Shown: positions 55,808 to 63,758 of the stretch, piece after piece
How positions within the stretch are numbered: position 1 is the stretch's first letter
How the letters are laid out: each line of letters opens with the position of its first letter
NCBI RefSeq assembly: GCF_041435215.1
Contig: NZ_CP108394.1
Span: 9,052,001-9,116,000 of the forward strand
Source: Streptomyces sp. NBC_01314
Lineage (GTDB): Bacteria; Actinomycetota; Actinomycetes; Streptomycetales; Streptomycetaceae
Direction: 5' to 3'
DNA length: 64,000 bases
The notes under the pieces: model-generated
Database searches by the model: none
The model's input: the letters and a program-made list of their open reading frames with translations, nothing else
Told to the model about the DNA's origin: nothing
Program-made: the position numbers and the translations under genes

Positions 55808-57040
55808 ATGGCCGAACATCCCGCCTACCCCGTAGGCCTCCGCCTCACCGGCCGCCGAGTGGTCGTCATCGGCGGCGGCCAGGTCGCCCAGCGCCGCCTC
55901 CCCGCCCTGATCGCGGCCGGCGCCGACATCCTCCTCGTGTCCCCGAGCGCGACCCCCTCCGTGGAGGCGATGGCGGACGCGGGCGAGCTGACCTGGGAGA
56001 AGCGCAGGTACGAGGAGGGCGACCTCGCCGAGGCCTGGTACGTCCTGATCGCCACCGGCGACCCGCAGGCGAACGCGCGCGCGTCCGCCGAGGCGGAGCG
56101 GCACCGCATCTGGTGCGTCCGCTCGGACAACGCCGAGGAAGCCACCGCCTGGACCCCGGCGACCGGCCACAGCGAAGGCGTCACGGTCGCCGTGCTCACC
56201 GCCAACGCCCAGGGCCGCGACCCCCGCCACACCGCCGCCATCCGCGACGCGGTCGTCGAGGGCCTGCGCGACGGCACCCTCGTCGCCCCCCACCACCGCA
56301 CCCGCACCCCAGGCGTCTCCCTCGTCGGCGGCGGCCCCGGCGACCCCGACCTGATCACCGTGCGGGGCCGCCGCCTCCTCGCCGAGGCCGACGTCGTCAT
56401 CGCCGACCGCCTCGGCCCGCGCGACCTGCTCGCCGAACTCCCGCCGCACGTCGAGGTGATCGACGCGGCGAAGATCCCGTACGGCCGTTTCATGGCGCAG
56501 GAGGCCATCAACAACGCGCTGATCGAACACGCCAAGCAGGGCAAGTCGGTCGTGCGCCTCAAGGGCGGCGACCCGTACGTCTTCGGCCGCGGTATGGAGG
56601 AGCTGCACGCGCTCGCCGAGGCCGGCATCCCCTGCACGGTCGTCCCCGGTATCTCCAGCTCGATCTCCGTCCCGAGCGCGGCCGGTATCCCCGTCACCCA
56701 CCGGGGCGTCGCCCACGAGTTCACCGTGGTCAGCGGCCATGTGGCCCCCGACGACGAGCGTTCCCTGGTCGACTGGCCCGCCCTCGCCCGGCTGACCGGC
56801 ACCCTCGTCATCCTCATGGGCGTCGACAAGATCGGCAGGATCGCCGAGACCCTGGTGGCGAACGGCAAGTCCCCGGACACCCCGGTCGCCCTGATCCAGG
56901 AGGGCACCACGGCCGCCCAGCGCCGGGTCGACGCGACCCTCGCCACGGTCGCCGAGACCGTGCGCGCGCAGGAGGTCAGGCCGCCGGCGGTCATCGTGAT
57001 CGGCGAGGTCGTGAAGGTGGGGCCCCGGTCGAACACGTGA
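55808..57040 (+). CDS. cobA: Uroporphyrinogen-III C-methyltransferase fused to precorrin-2 dehydrogenase
   Basis: 410 residues, CysG-like two-domain protein. N-terminal Rossmann domain (about 10-155; VVVIGGGQVAQRRLPALIAAG) dehydrogenates precorrin-2; C-terminal methylase (about 168-405; VSLVGGGPGDPDLITVRGRR, VVRLKGGDPYVFGRGMEELH, VVPGISSSISVPSAAGIPVTH) makes precorrin-2 from uroporphyrinogen III using S-adenosylmethionine. Feeds both sirohaem and cobalamin. The conserved Ser-containing linker and ferrochelatase part of full CysG is reduced, so final iron insertion is uncertain. Same strand as bluB-cobT, with a repeat-filled gap between. Confidence 0.92.
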   Translation: MAEHPAYPVGLRLTGRRVVVIGGGQVAQRRLPALIAAGADILLVSPSATPSVEAMADAGELTWEKRRYEEGDLAEAWYVLIATGDPQANARASAEAERHRIWCVRSDNAEEATAWTPATGHSEGVTVAVLTANAQGRDPRHTAAIRDAVVEGLRDGTLVAPHHRTRTPGVSLVGGGPGDPDLITVRGRRLLAEADVVIADRLGPRDLLAELPPHVEVIDAAKIPYGRFMAQEAINNALIEHAKQGKSVVRLKGGDPYVFGRGMEELHALAEAGIPCTVVPGISSSISVPSAAGIPVTHRGVAHEFTVVSGHVAPDDERSLVDWPALARLTGTLVILMGVDKIGRIAETLVANGKSPDTPVALIQEGTTAAQRRVDATLATVAETVRAQEVRPPAVIVIGEVVKVGPRSNT

Positions 57041-57148
57041 TCCCCCGGGCGGCGATCCCGGACCGTGGGGGAGCGGAACCGTAACCACCGGTAACCCAAC
57101 CCGTCCCAAGCCGTTGGCACCACACCCAGGACAAGGCAGTATCACCCT

Positions 57149-57970
57149 GTGGCCGATCTCATCACCGTTGAGGACCCCGACGACCCGCGCCTGCGCGACT
57201 ACACCGGCCTGACCGACGTGGAGTTGCGCCGCAGGCGCGAACCCGCCGAGGGCCTGTTCATCGCCGAGGGCGAGAAGGTCATCAGACGGGCCAAGGAAGC
57301 CGGCTACGAGATGCGCTCGATGCTGCTCTCCGCCAAGTGGGTCGACGTCATGCGCGACGTCATCGACGAACTCCCGGCCCCCGTCTACGCGGTCAGCCCC
57401 GAACTGGCCGAACAGGTCACGGGCTACCACGTCCACCGGGGAGCCCTCGCCTCCATGCAGCGCAAGCCCCTGCCCATGGCGGACGAGCTGCTGGTGGGAG
57501 CCGCCCGCCGGGTGGTGATCATGGAGTCGGTCAACGACCACACCAACATCGGCGCCATCTTCCGCTCGGCCGCCGCGCTCGGCATGGACGCGGTCCTGCT
57601 CTCCCCGGACTGCGCCGACCCGCTCTACCGCCGCAGTGTCAAGGTCTCCATGGGCGCGGTCTTCTCCGTGCCGTACGCCCGTCTGGACACCTGGCCCAGG
57701 GGCCTCGACGCGGTCCGCGACGCCGGCTTCACCCTGCTCGCCCTCACCCCGGACGAGAAGGCGAAGTCCCTCGACGAGACCGCCCCGCACCGTATGGACC
57801 GCGTCGCCCTCATGCTCGGTGCCGAGGGAGACGGCCTGTCCACCAAGGCCCTCATGTCCGCCGACGAATGGGTCCGCATCCCCATGGCCCACGGCGTCGA
57901 CTCCCTCAACGTGGGCGCGGCGGCGGCAGTCGCCTTCTACGCGGTGGCGACAGGCAGGCCGCAACCCTGA
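57149..57970 (+). CDS. TrmH/SpoU-family RNA methyltransferase
   Basis: 273 residues from GTG 57149. N-terminal part RRREPAEGLFIAEGEKVIRR is the substrate-binding domain; the knot domain has MESVNDHTNIGAIFRSAAAL (motif 1), LMLGAEGDGLSTKAL (motif 2) and IPMAHGVDSLNVGAAAAVAF (motif 3), all with the key Asn, Arg and Gly residues. RNA target unknown. Distinct from the 3080 paralogue (only motifs shared). A dispersed repeat remnant follows its stop. Confidence 0.9.
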   Translation: MADLITVEDPDDPRLRDYTGLTDVELRRRREPAEGLFIAEGEKVIRRAKEAGYEMRSMLLSAKWVDVMRDVIDELPAPVYAVSPELAEQVTGYHVHRGALASMQRKPLPMADELLVGAARRVVIMESVNDHTNIGAIFRSAAALGMDAVLLSPDCADPLYRRSVKVSMGAVFSVPYARLDTWPRGLDAVRDAGFTLLALTPDEKAKSLDETAPHRMDRVALMLGAEGDGLSTKALMSADEWVRIPMAHGVDSLNVGAAAAVAFYAVATGRPQP

Positions 57971-57997
57971 GAGGGCCGCATCCCGGCCCCGACAAGG

Positions 57998-58025
57998 GCG
58001 CGGGGAACTGTGCGATCACCTCCTC
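57998..58025 (+). repeat. Dispersed repeat remnant
   Basis: GGGCGCGGGGAACTGTGCGA then TCACCTCC: the GGGGCGCGGGGAACTGCGCGACCAG core with two or three changes, 27 bases past the TrmH stop. Confidence 0.7.
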
Positions 58026-58098
58026 CACGACCCGCGGTGTGCGACCGAGCCGCAGTCCGAGTCATGTCTTCTTCGGCACTCTTGTCACCGGCCGACCG

Positions 58099-59415
58099 TC
58101 AGCCGCCGTCCGACTCCACGAATGACTGCTCCTGCCGGAGGCCACCGCCGAGCCCACGCGACGGTCCCTGGCACCCCTGCGCCGTAGCGATCCCGAGCGC
58201 GGCCAGCAACGTCACCACGACGAACACCACGAGCCGCTGCCGCAGCAAGCGCGGATTGGCGGGCCGCCGCCCGGTCCCGTTGGTCCGCGGCCCCGGCCGC
58301 CCCGCACCACTGCGCGGCGCGGGCCGCTTCCCGGACCCGGTCGAGTTGCGAGACGGCGCGGGGCGCGCACCGGGCCGTGAGCCACCACCGGTCCGCGAAC
58401 CGCCACTACTGCCGCCGCCCGTCCGGGAGCCCCCGGCCCGGGGCGGTGGCGTACCCGACGCCCCCGGCTGCGACCGGCGCGTGTCCGGCGGCTGCCGCAA
58501 CGTGCGCTGCTCGACGTACTGCTCCGCGAGCCGCCCCGAAGGCCGGTCCGGATCCGTACGCGGCGCGGGCGGCCGGACGTCGGACATCCCCTGTGCCTCA
58601 CGGGAGGCGATCTCCTTGAGCCGCAGCGACAGTTGCAGCGTGCTGGGCCGCTCCTCCGGATCCTTCGCCAGACAGGCGCGGACCAAGGGGGCGAGCGCGT
58701 CGGGTACCCCGCGCAGCTGCGCCTCCTCGTGCACCACCCGGTAGAGCATGACCTCCGAACTGCCGTGTCCGAAGGGCGAGTCGGAGGTCGCCGCGTAGGC
58801 GAGCGTGGCACCGAGGGAGAAGACGTCCGTGGCCGGCGTGACGGCGGCCCCGCGCACCTGTTCGGGCGCGAGGAAGCCGGGCGATCCCACGGCCGTACCG
58901 ACATGGGTCAGGGTCGAGGCCCCGGTCGCCCACGCGATACCGAAGTCGATGATCCGCGGCCCCTTCGGGGACAGCAGGATGTTGGACGGCTTCAGGTCCC
59001 GGTGAACGACACCTGCCTCGTGCACGGCGACGAGCCCCTCGGAGAGGGCGGCACCGACGGCGGCCACGTCGGCGGCCGACATGGGGCCCTCGTCGGCGAC
59101 CTTGTCGTGAAGCGAGGGTCCCGGCACGTACTGCGTGGCGAACCACGGCCGGTCCGCGTCCAGATCGGCGGCGACCAGCCGGGCGGTGCACCCGCCCCTG
59201 ATCCGCCGCGCCGCCGAGACCTCGCGCGCGAACCGTGACCGGAACTCCTGATCCTCCGCCAGGTCCGGCCGGATGACCTTGAGCGCGACGCGCTGTCCAC
59301 GCCGGTCGGAGCCCAGGTAGACGACGCCCATCCCGCCCGCGCCGAGCCGTCTGTGGATCCTGAACGAGCCGACGACGCGCGGGTCCTCGCGCCTCAGGCG
59401 CATCATCGCCATGTT
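58099..59415 (-). CDS. Transmembrane Ser/Thr protein kinase
   Basis: 438 residues from ATG 59415; a GTG at 59448 would add 11 residues and neither has a good ribosome site. Kinase domain (about 8-265): glycine loop RRLGAGGMGVVYLG, VAIK-type ALKVI, catalytic loop VVHRDLKPSNILL, DFG in IIDFGIAWA, and APE in GFLAPEQVRG, all intact. Then a long Pro/Arg/Gly/Ser linker (about 290-390), one membrane span (LVVFVVVTLLAALGIATA) and a short outer tail with one Cys. No PASTA domains, so the sensed cue is not obvious. Confidence 0.92.
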   Translation of the reverse strand, partial: NMAMMRLRREDPRVVGSFRIHRRLGAGGMGVVYLGSDRRGQRVALKVIRPDLAEDQEFRSRFAREVSAARRIRGGCTARLVAADLDADRPWFATQYVPGPSLHDKVADEGPMSAADVAAVGAALSEGLVAVHEAGVVHRDLKPSNILLSPKGPRIIDFGIAWATGASTLTHVGTAVGSPGFLAPEQVRGAAVTPATDVFSLGATLAYAATSDSPFGHGSSEVMLYRVVHEEAQLRGVPDALAPLVRACLAKDPEERPSTLQLSLRLKEIASREAQGMSDVRPPAPRTDPDRPSGRLAEQYVEQRTLRQPPDTRRSQPGASGTPPPRAGGSRTGGGSSGGSRTGGGSRPGARPAPSRNSTGSGKRPAPRSGAGRPGPRTNGTGRRPANPRLLRQRLVVFVVVTLLAALGIATAQGCQGPSRGLGGGLRQEQSFVESDGG

Positions 59416-59614
59416 CATCCCCGCTGCCCGTTCCGTCTGACGAGCCACAGCTTACGTTTCCACGGCCGGGCGTGCGCAGAGGCCGCGCCCTCCCGACCCG
59501 ATGGATTGTCAGTGCCGGGTGAGAAACTTGAAGAGTGGTCAGGGAACAGGAGTTCGGGACGGAGTTGGGCTGACCGTGATCCCAACCAGCCGCCACAGAA
59601 GGGGGATTGAACCC

Positions 59615-59854
59615 GTGAAGGGTGACCGAGTGGAGATAGTCGTGGACGCAGGGGACACGACGCGCACCTACGAGGTGATCGCGAGCAGGGCAGGCCGCCG
59701 GGTGGAGACGGCGGTACGGCGAGGCGTGGTGGAAGTGAGCGAAGTCACCCGGAACGGCTCGGTGGTGCGTACGGCCAGGTTCATGGCGAACCGGGTCCTC
59801 GCACTGGTCGAGCAGCCGGTGCCCCGCGAGGACGGTTCGGAGCGGAACGGGTAA
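59615..59854 (+). CDS. Small conserved protein, function unknown
   Basis: 79 residues from GTG 59615, with AGAAGGGGGA eight bases upstream. Reads KGDRVEIVVDAGDTTRTYEV, then RRVETAVRRGVVEVSEVTRN and RTARFMANRVLALVEQP: alternating beta pattern, probably a small beta-barrel or SH3-like fold. Not assigned to a named family. Divergent from the kinase gene. Confidence 0.7.
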   Translation: MKGDRVEIVVDAGDTTRTYEVIASRAGRRVETAVRRGVVEVSEVTRNGSVVRTARFMANRVLALVEQPVPREDGSERNG

Positions 59855-59990
59855 CAGATGGGGCAGACCGGGCGTCCCTTCCGGGAAGACCCCGAGACGT
59901 AGGACCTCGTCTCCACCCTGGGGAGTACGCCGCAGGTCATCGCTCATCCTCCGGGAGGCCCGGCAATAGGTACGAGGGCATGACGACCCA

Positions 59991-60030
59991 CACCCGCCGC
60001 GCGCCTAGATTTGAGGTCAAGCGGCGGGTG
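59991..60030. promoter_or_regulatory. Inverted repeat upstream of a small membrane protein gene
   Basis: CACCCGCCGC (59991-60000) and GCGGCGGGTG (60021-60030), perfect 10-bp arms, with TAGATT (60006-60011) in the 20-base loop. Looks like an operator around a -10 element, about 80 bases before the gene at 60109. Confidence 0.45.
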
Positions 60031-60108
60031 ACAGCACTCGTCCCCCGAGGTCAGGCACCCGCCGCTGCCAAAGACAAGCAACACCGACGAGAGATCAGAG
60101 GAGGGACC

Positions 60109-60309
60109 ATGGCCCACACGGCACCGCGGACCGCGATCCGCACACGGGAGCGCAGAACGTTCACCGCCGACCGCCGGCCGGGTCGTCGTCACCCCTTGGT
60201 GGCGACCGCGATGGTCCTCCCTCTGGCGGCCCTGCTCGTGTACGCCTTCGGCGGCTGGGAAGCAGTGGTCACACAAGCGTCGTCCGTGGGTGTGATGCTG
60301 GGGCGCTGA
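60109..60309 (+). CDS. Small single-span membrane protein
   Basis: 66 residues from ATG 60109, with AGAGGAGGG ideally placed. Arg/Thr-rich N terminus (TAPRTAIRTRERRTFTADRR) and one span (LVATAMVLPLAALLVYAFGGW), short outer tail. No family recognised; expressed as a single gene with a terminator-like hairpin at 60364-60379. Confidence 0.7.
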   Translation: MAHTAPRTAIRTRERRTFTADRRPGRRHPLVATAMVLPLAALLVYAFGGWEAVVTQASSVGVMLGR

Positions 60310-60660
60310 GCGGCGACCCCAGGCCCGGAAGAGCGGTCCGGGCGGGGACATCCACCCATGAAACCCCGTGGGGACGGGGGTGCGGCGGACGGCAATAAAC
60401 GCCCGCGCAGCTGGGGAGCTGCGCGGGCGTTGCCATGTCCGGTCCCACCTGGCCGCGGGCAGCCTGTCTCCCTGACCCACCTCGCTCCCTGACCCGCCTG
60501 AGGCCCTGCGGGCAATCGCGCCGCCGGGGCGATGGGGGAGGGAGGGCGCAGCGGCGTCTCGTATCCCCGAGCCGCGGAACCTCCCCCGGCCCACCCCTGG
60601 CAAGGCGCACCCGAAACGTAGGCTCACCGACAGCGCCGTACGCCCAAGCAGGGGGACCCC
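60310..60660 (+). other. Gap with two GGGG-loop hairpins
   Basis: 350 bases without a gene. Holds a 6-bp hairpin CCCCGT-GGGG-ACGGGG (60364-60379) and the 15-bp hairpin at 60398-60431; a purine-rich AGCAGGGGGA precedes the next ATG. Nothing else recognised. Confidence 0.55.
60398..60431. terminator. Strong terminator hairpin
   Basis: Perfect 15-bp stem AACGCCCGCGCAGCT / AGCTGCGCGGGCGTT with loop GGGG, in the gap after the 60109 gene; no T run. Confidence 0.75.
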
Positions 60661-61608
60661 ATGACCACCACAGCCGACGCCGACGTGCTCCCCGCCCTCA
60701 GGGCCAAGGTACGCAGCACGGCCCACCCCGAATCCACCCCCTGCTCCCACCCCGACTCGGTCCTCGCGGAACGGGCCGACGGCACAGTCGTCCGCCACGC
60801 CGACACCGTCGCCAAGGCCCACGCCCCCGGCACCGACCCCACCCACCTGACGCTCCGCCTGACCGTCGCCACCTCCCACCCCGACACCCTCCTCGCTCCC
60901 CTCCACCCCGTCCCGGCCCAGCTCCACGACCGCCTCGTCACGTTCTGGCCGTACGGCACCCCGGTCGACCCCGAGACCCCGGAAGCCGCCCCCTGGGAGG
61001 AGGCGGCCACCCTCCTCGCCCGTCTCCACCGGCAGCCACCGCCCCAGGGCCTGCCGGCCATGCGCGGCCCGGCCAAGGCGGCCCAGGCCGTCGCCCGCCT
61101 CGAAGCCGCCGCACCGCACCACCCCGCCACGGCCTCGGTACTCCGCGCCTGGCACACCCTCCCCGCCTGGGCCAGGGCCGAGGCCCCCATGCCCGACACG
61201 GCCACCCTCTGCCACGGCGACCTGCACCTCGGCCAGCTCGTCCGTCACCCGGTGACCACGGGCCCCTGGCGACTCATCGACGTCGACGACCTCGGCGTGG
61301 GCGTCCCCGCCTGGGACCTCGCCCGCCCCGCCGCCTGGTACGCCTGCGGCCTCCTCCTGCCCGACGAGTGGACCCGCTTCCTCACCGCCTACCAGCGGGC
61401 CGACGGCCCGGCGGTCCCCGCGCACGACGACCCCTGGCCCGTACTGGACGTACCGGCGCGCGCACTCACCGTGCAGACCGCGGCCCTCGCGATCGCGAAG
61501 TCCACGATGGCCGCCCGGCCCCTCGACGACGCGCAGCAGTCCGTTGTGGACGCATGTGACCGAATGGGAGGCATCCCGCCGGAGTTGACCGACGCTTTCC
61601 CGAAGTAG
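60661..61608 (+). CDS. APH-family phosphotransferase (kinase-like)
   Basis: 315 residues. Aminoglycoside-phosphotransferase/choline-kinase fold: ADTVAKAHAPGTDP region for ATP, LARLHRQPPP, catalytic loop LCHGDLHLGQLV (about residue 180) and metal Asp in LIDVDDLGVGVPAWDLARPA. The loop ends in Gln where most APH proteins have Asn; the same Gln occurs in maltokinases, so this may be a sugar kinase rather than a resistance enzyme. No maltose or aminoglycoside genes nearby. Substrate not assigned. Confidence 0.82.
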   Translation: MTTTADADVLPALRAKVRSTAHPESTPCSHPDSVLAERADGTVVRHADTVAKAHAPGTDPTHLTLRLTVATSHPDTLLAPLHPVPAQLHDRLVTFWPYGTPVDPETPEAAPWEEAATLLARLHRQPPPQGLPAMRGPAKAAQAVARLEAAAPHHPATASVLRAWHTLPAWARAEAPMPDTATLCHGDLHLGQLVRHPVTTGPWRLIDVDDLGVGVPAWDLARPAAWYACGLLLPDEWTRFLTAYQRADGPAVPAHDDPWPVLDVPARALTVQTAALAIAKSTMAARPLDDAQQSVVDACDRMGGIPPELTDAFPK

Positions 61609-61689
61609 GGTGCAACCGACCGCAGCCGGACAGTGTCTGTCCTGGCGTAACGCGAAGCAGGACCGAAGGCCGAGGAGTTGAGCCGAACC

Positions 61690-62001
61690 ATGCACATGCA
61701 GTGTCCGAAGTGCCATGCGCCGATGCACACCTACAACCGCAGTGGCGTCCAGATCGAACAGTGCAGCGGCTGTCGCGGGATCTTCCTCGACTACGGCGAG
61801 CTGGAGGCGCTGACCCGCATGGAGGGCCAGTGGGGCGGCGGCCCGGCCGTTCCCCCGCCGCCGGCCGCTCCGCAGTACCCGTCGGGCGGCGGTCACAACG
61901 CTCCGGCCTGGGGCGCCCCGCACGGTGGTCACCAGGGGGGCCACCACGGGGGCCACGGGGGCCACAACCGCGGCTTCGGCCACATGCTGTTCTCCAGCTG
62001 A
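61690..62001 (+). CDS. Zinc-ribbon (TFIIB-type) protein with Gly/His tail
   Basis: 103 residues from ATG 61690; TTG 61678 is an alternative start. Two CxxC knuckles, MQCPKCHAPM and EQCSGCRGIFLDYGELEAL, match the zf-TFIIB family. After a Pro-rich linker the last 45 residues are Gly/His-rich (GGHQGGHHGGHGGHN), a possible metal (Ni, Zn, Cu) reservoir. Small, cytosolic; role unknown. Followed by a terminator before the tRNA cluster. Confidence 0.85.
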   Translation: MHMQCPKCHAPMHTYNRSGVQIEQCSGCRGIFLDYGELEALTRMEGQWGGGPAVPPPPAAPQYPSGGGHNAPAWGAPHGGHQGGHHGGHGGHNRGFGHMLFSS

Positions 62002-62039
62002 GCCGCGCGCAGGGTGCACTCGCGCCCTGAGCACGACGA

Positions 62040-62069
62040 AGCCCCCGGCCGTAGGAACGGCCGGGGGCT
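62040..62069. terminator. Bidirectional terminator (zinc-ribbon gene / tRNA cluster)
   Basis: Stem AGCCCCCGGCCG / CGGCCGGGGGCT, 12 bp, 6-base loop, between the zinc-ribbon stop and the last minus-strand tRNA. On the minus strand followed by TCGTCGT. Confidence 0.8.
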
Positions 62070-62078
62070 CGGTGTGTG

Positions 62079-62150
62079 TGGACGATACTGGGATTGAACC
62101 AGTGACCTCTTCCGTGTCAGGGAAGCGCTCTCCCGCTGAGCTAATCGTCC
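62079..62150 (-). tRNA. tRNA-Val (GAC)
   Basis: 72 nt, full cloverleaf: acceptor GGACGAT/ATCGTCC, D arm AGCTCAGCGGGAGAGC, anticodon arm CTTCC-CTGACAC-GGAAG, T arm ACTGG-TTCAATC-CCAGT, A73. CCA is not encoded. Last tRNA of the minus-strand cluster. Confidence 0.96.
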
Positions 62151-62184
62151 TCGGGATCACAGCACCACGGCTGTGGATCTTGCG

Positions 62185-62256
62185 TGCGCGATACTGGGAT
62201 TGAACCAGTGACCTCTTCCGTGTCAGGGAAGCGCTCTCCCGCTGAGCTAATCGCGC
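62185..62256 (-). tRNA. tRNA-Val (GAC), variant acceptor
   Basis: 72 nt, same as its neighbours except the acceptor stem: GCGCGAT/ATCGCGC instead of GGACGAT/ATCGTCC. Both strands of the stem changed together, so pairing is kept. A73 present, CCA not encoded. Confidence 0.96.
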
Positions 62257-62297
62257 GGGTCGAAGCCTCGCGGGCTCCAGAAGCCCTGAGGCCTCAG

Positions 62298-62369
62298 TGG
62301 ACGATACTGGGATTGAACCAGTGACCTCTTCCGTGTCAGGGAAGCGCTCTCCCGCTGAGCTAATCGTCC
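62298..62369 (-). tRNA. tRNA-Val (GAC)
   Basis: 72 nt, identical to the copy at 62079-62150. Anticodon loop CTGACAC. CCA not encoded. Confidence 0.96.
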
Positions 62370-62373
62370 TTGG

Positions 62374-62444
62374 AGGTGGAGACGGGATTTGAACCCGTGT
62401 AGACGGCTTTGCAGGCCGTTGCCTCGCCTCTCGGCCACTCCACC
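62374..62444 (-). tRNA. tRNA-Cys (GCA)
   Basis: 71 nt; acceptor GGTGGAG/CTCCACC with U73 (a tRNA-Cys identity base), anticodon loop CTGCAAA, T arm ACGGG-TTCAAAT-CCCGT. Only four bases separate it from the following tRNA-Val. CCA not encoded. Confidence 0.96.
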
Positions 62445-62484
62445 AGGAGTGCGGGGATTCGGGAAGATCCCCCGCTTTCCAGCG

Positions 62485-62557
62485 AGCGGACGACCAGGTT
62501 CGAACTGGCGACCTCAACCTTGGCAAGGTTGCGCTCTACCAACTGAGCTACGTCCGC
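62485..62557 (-). tRNA. tRNA-Gly (GCC)
   Basis: 73 nt; acceptor GCGGACG/CGTCCGC, anticodon loop TTGCCAA, T arm GCCAG-TTCGAAC-CTGGT, U73. First tRNA of the cluster, behind the promoter at 62600. Confidence 0.97.
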
Positions 62558-62599
62558 TTGTCGGTTCCGGCCCGCTTGCGCGGCCCGGCGACGAGTTGA

Positions 62600-62641
62600 A
62601 CTCTAGCGGATTCCCGGGCCAGCACAAAAACGCGTTTGTGC
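62600..62641 (-). promoter_or_regulatory. Promoter of the tRNA cluster
   Basis: On the minus strand TTGTGC (62627-62622), 16-base spacer, TAGAGT (62605-62600), 42 bases ahead of tRNA-Gly. An inverted repeat GCACAAA / TTTGTGC (62622-62641) covers the -35. Confidence 0.65.
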
Positions 62642-62714
62642 AGCGTGCTGCGGTGCGTCCGGTCCGCGACCCGGCCGGGCCCGCCCGCAGGTCACCCGTC
62701 CTAGACTCGACTGC

Positions 62715-63758
62715 GTGCCCGACCTCCCTCCGCTCGCCCGCTTCGGCAACCTCGTGGCCACCGGTCTCACCGATGTGACCAGCGACGCCGCCGCCCTGGA
62801 CTCCTCCGGCTTCTGGTCCGTGTGCGCGGACTACGAGGGCGGTCTGGTGTGCGCGCGCTTCGGTGACGTACGTCGCGAGCCCGCACCCGCTCCGGTGCCG
62901 GGGGCGTGGCACGGGCCGGGTGTCGGTGACTGGACGTCGTCCCTCGACCGCGCCGCGTACGCGGCGGGTGTCCGCCGGATCCGTGAGCACATCGCCGCCG
63001 GCGAGGTGTACCAGGCGAACCTGTGCCGGGTGCTGTCCGCGCCCGTGGCGCCGGACGCCGACGTGGACGCCCTGTCCGCGCTGCTGGCCCGTGGCAACCC
63101 GGCACCCTTCGCAGGAACGATTCGCCTCCCGGGGTACGGGGTCGAGATCGCCACCGCCTCCCCGGAACTCTTCCTGCGCCGCGACGGCCGGGTCGTCGAG
63201 TCGGGCCCGATCAAGGGCACCGGCCGCACCGAGGCGGACCTCCTGGAGAAGGACTACGCCGAGAACGTCATGATCGTCGACCTGGTCCGCAACGACATCG
63301 GGCAGGTCTGCGCCTCCGGCACCGTGACCGTGCCCGACCTGTGCGTCGTCGAGAAGCATCCGGGGCTCGTGCACCTGGTGTCGATGGTGCGCGGCGACCT
63401 GCGCGACGACGCCGGCTGGCCGGAGCTGCTCGCCGCGGCCTTCCCGCCCGGCTCCGTCACCGGCGCGCCCAAGTCGAGTGCTCTGCGCATCATCGACGCC
63501 CTGGAGACCGTCCCGCGCGGCCCGTACACCGGCGGCATCGGCTGGGTCGACGCCGACCGGGGCACGGCGGAGCTGGCCGTGGGGATCCGTACCTTCTGGA
63601 TCGACCGGGAGGCGGGCGAACTTCGCTTCGGCACGGGCGCGGGCATCACCTGGGGGTCGGACCCCGAGGCCGAGTGGCTGGAGACCGAGCTGAAGGCCGC
63701 CAGGCTGCTCGCGGTAGCGTCGGGGACGTACGAGGCGAGTGGGAGGACCCTTACGTGA
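62715..63758 (+). CDS. pabB: Aminodeoxychorismate synthase component I-like chorismate-binding enzyme
   Basis: 347 residues from GTG 62715. Chorismate-binding fold: GEVYQANLCRVL, IATASPELFLRRDGRVVESG, the signature PIKGTGRT (catalytic Lys), NVMIVDLVRNDIGQV, and PGSVTGAPKSSALRIID. It aminates chorismate toward p-aminobenzoate for folate or secondary metabolism; the glutaminase partner is not in the window. Shorter at the N terminus than full PabB. TAGACT ends seven bases before the GTG with no Shine-Dalgarno, suggesting a leaderless mRNA. Overlaps pabC by four bases. Confidence 0.88.
   Translation: MPDLPPLARFGNLVATGLTDVTSDAAALDSSGFWSVCADYEGGLVCARFGDVRREPAPAPVPGAWHGPGVGDWTSSLDRAAYAAGVRRIREHIAAGEVYQANLCRVLSAPVAPDADVDALSALLARGNPAPFAGTIRLPGYGVEIATASPELFLRRDGRVVESGPIKGTGRTEADLLEKDYAENVMIVDLVRNDIGQVCASGTVTVPDLCVVEKHPGLVHLVSMVRGDLRDDAGWPELLAAAFPPGSVTGAPKSSALRIIDALETVPRGPYTGGIGWVDADRGTAELAVGIRTFWIDREAGELRFGTGAGITWGSDPEAEWLETELKAARLLAVASGTYEASGRTLT

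Noticed and set aside
60661..61608. Aminoglycoside resistance gene
   Set aside because: Only the APH fold is shared; the HGDLHLGQ loop is closer to sugar kinases and there is no resistance context.
62079..62557. Integrated element at the tRNA cluster
   Set aside because: No integrase, no duplicated tRNA 3' ends as att sites and no composition shift; the three tRNA-Val copies are complete genes.
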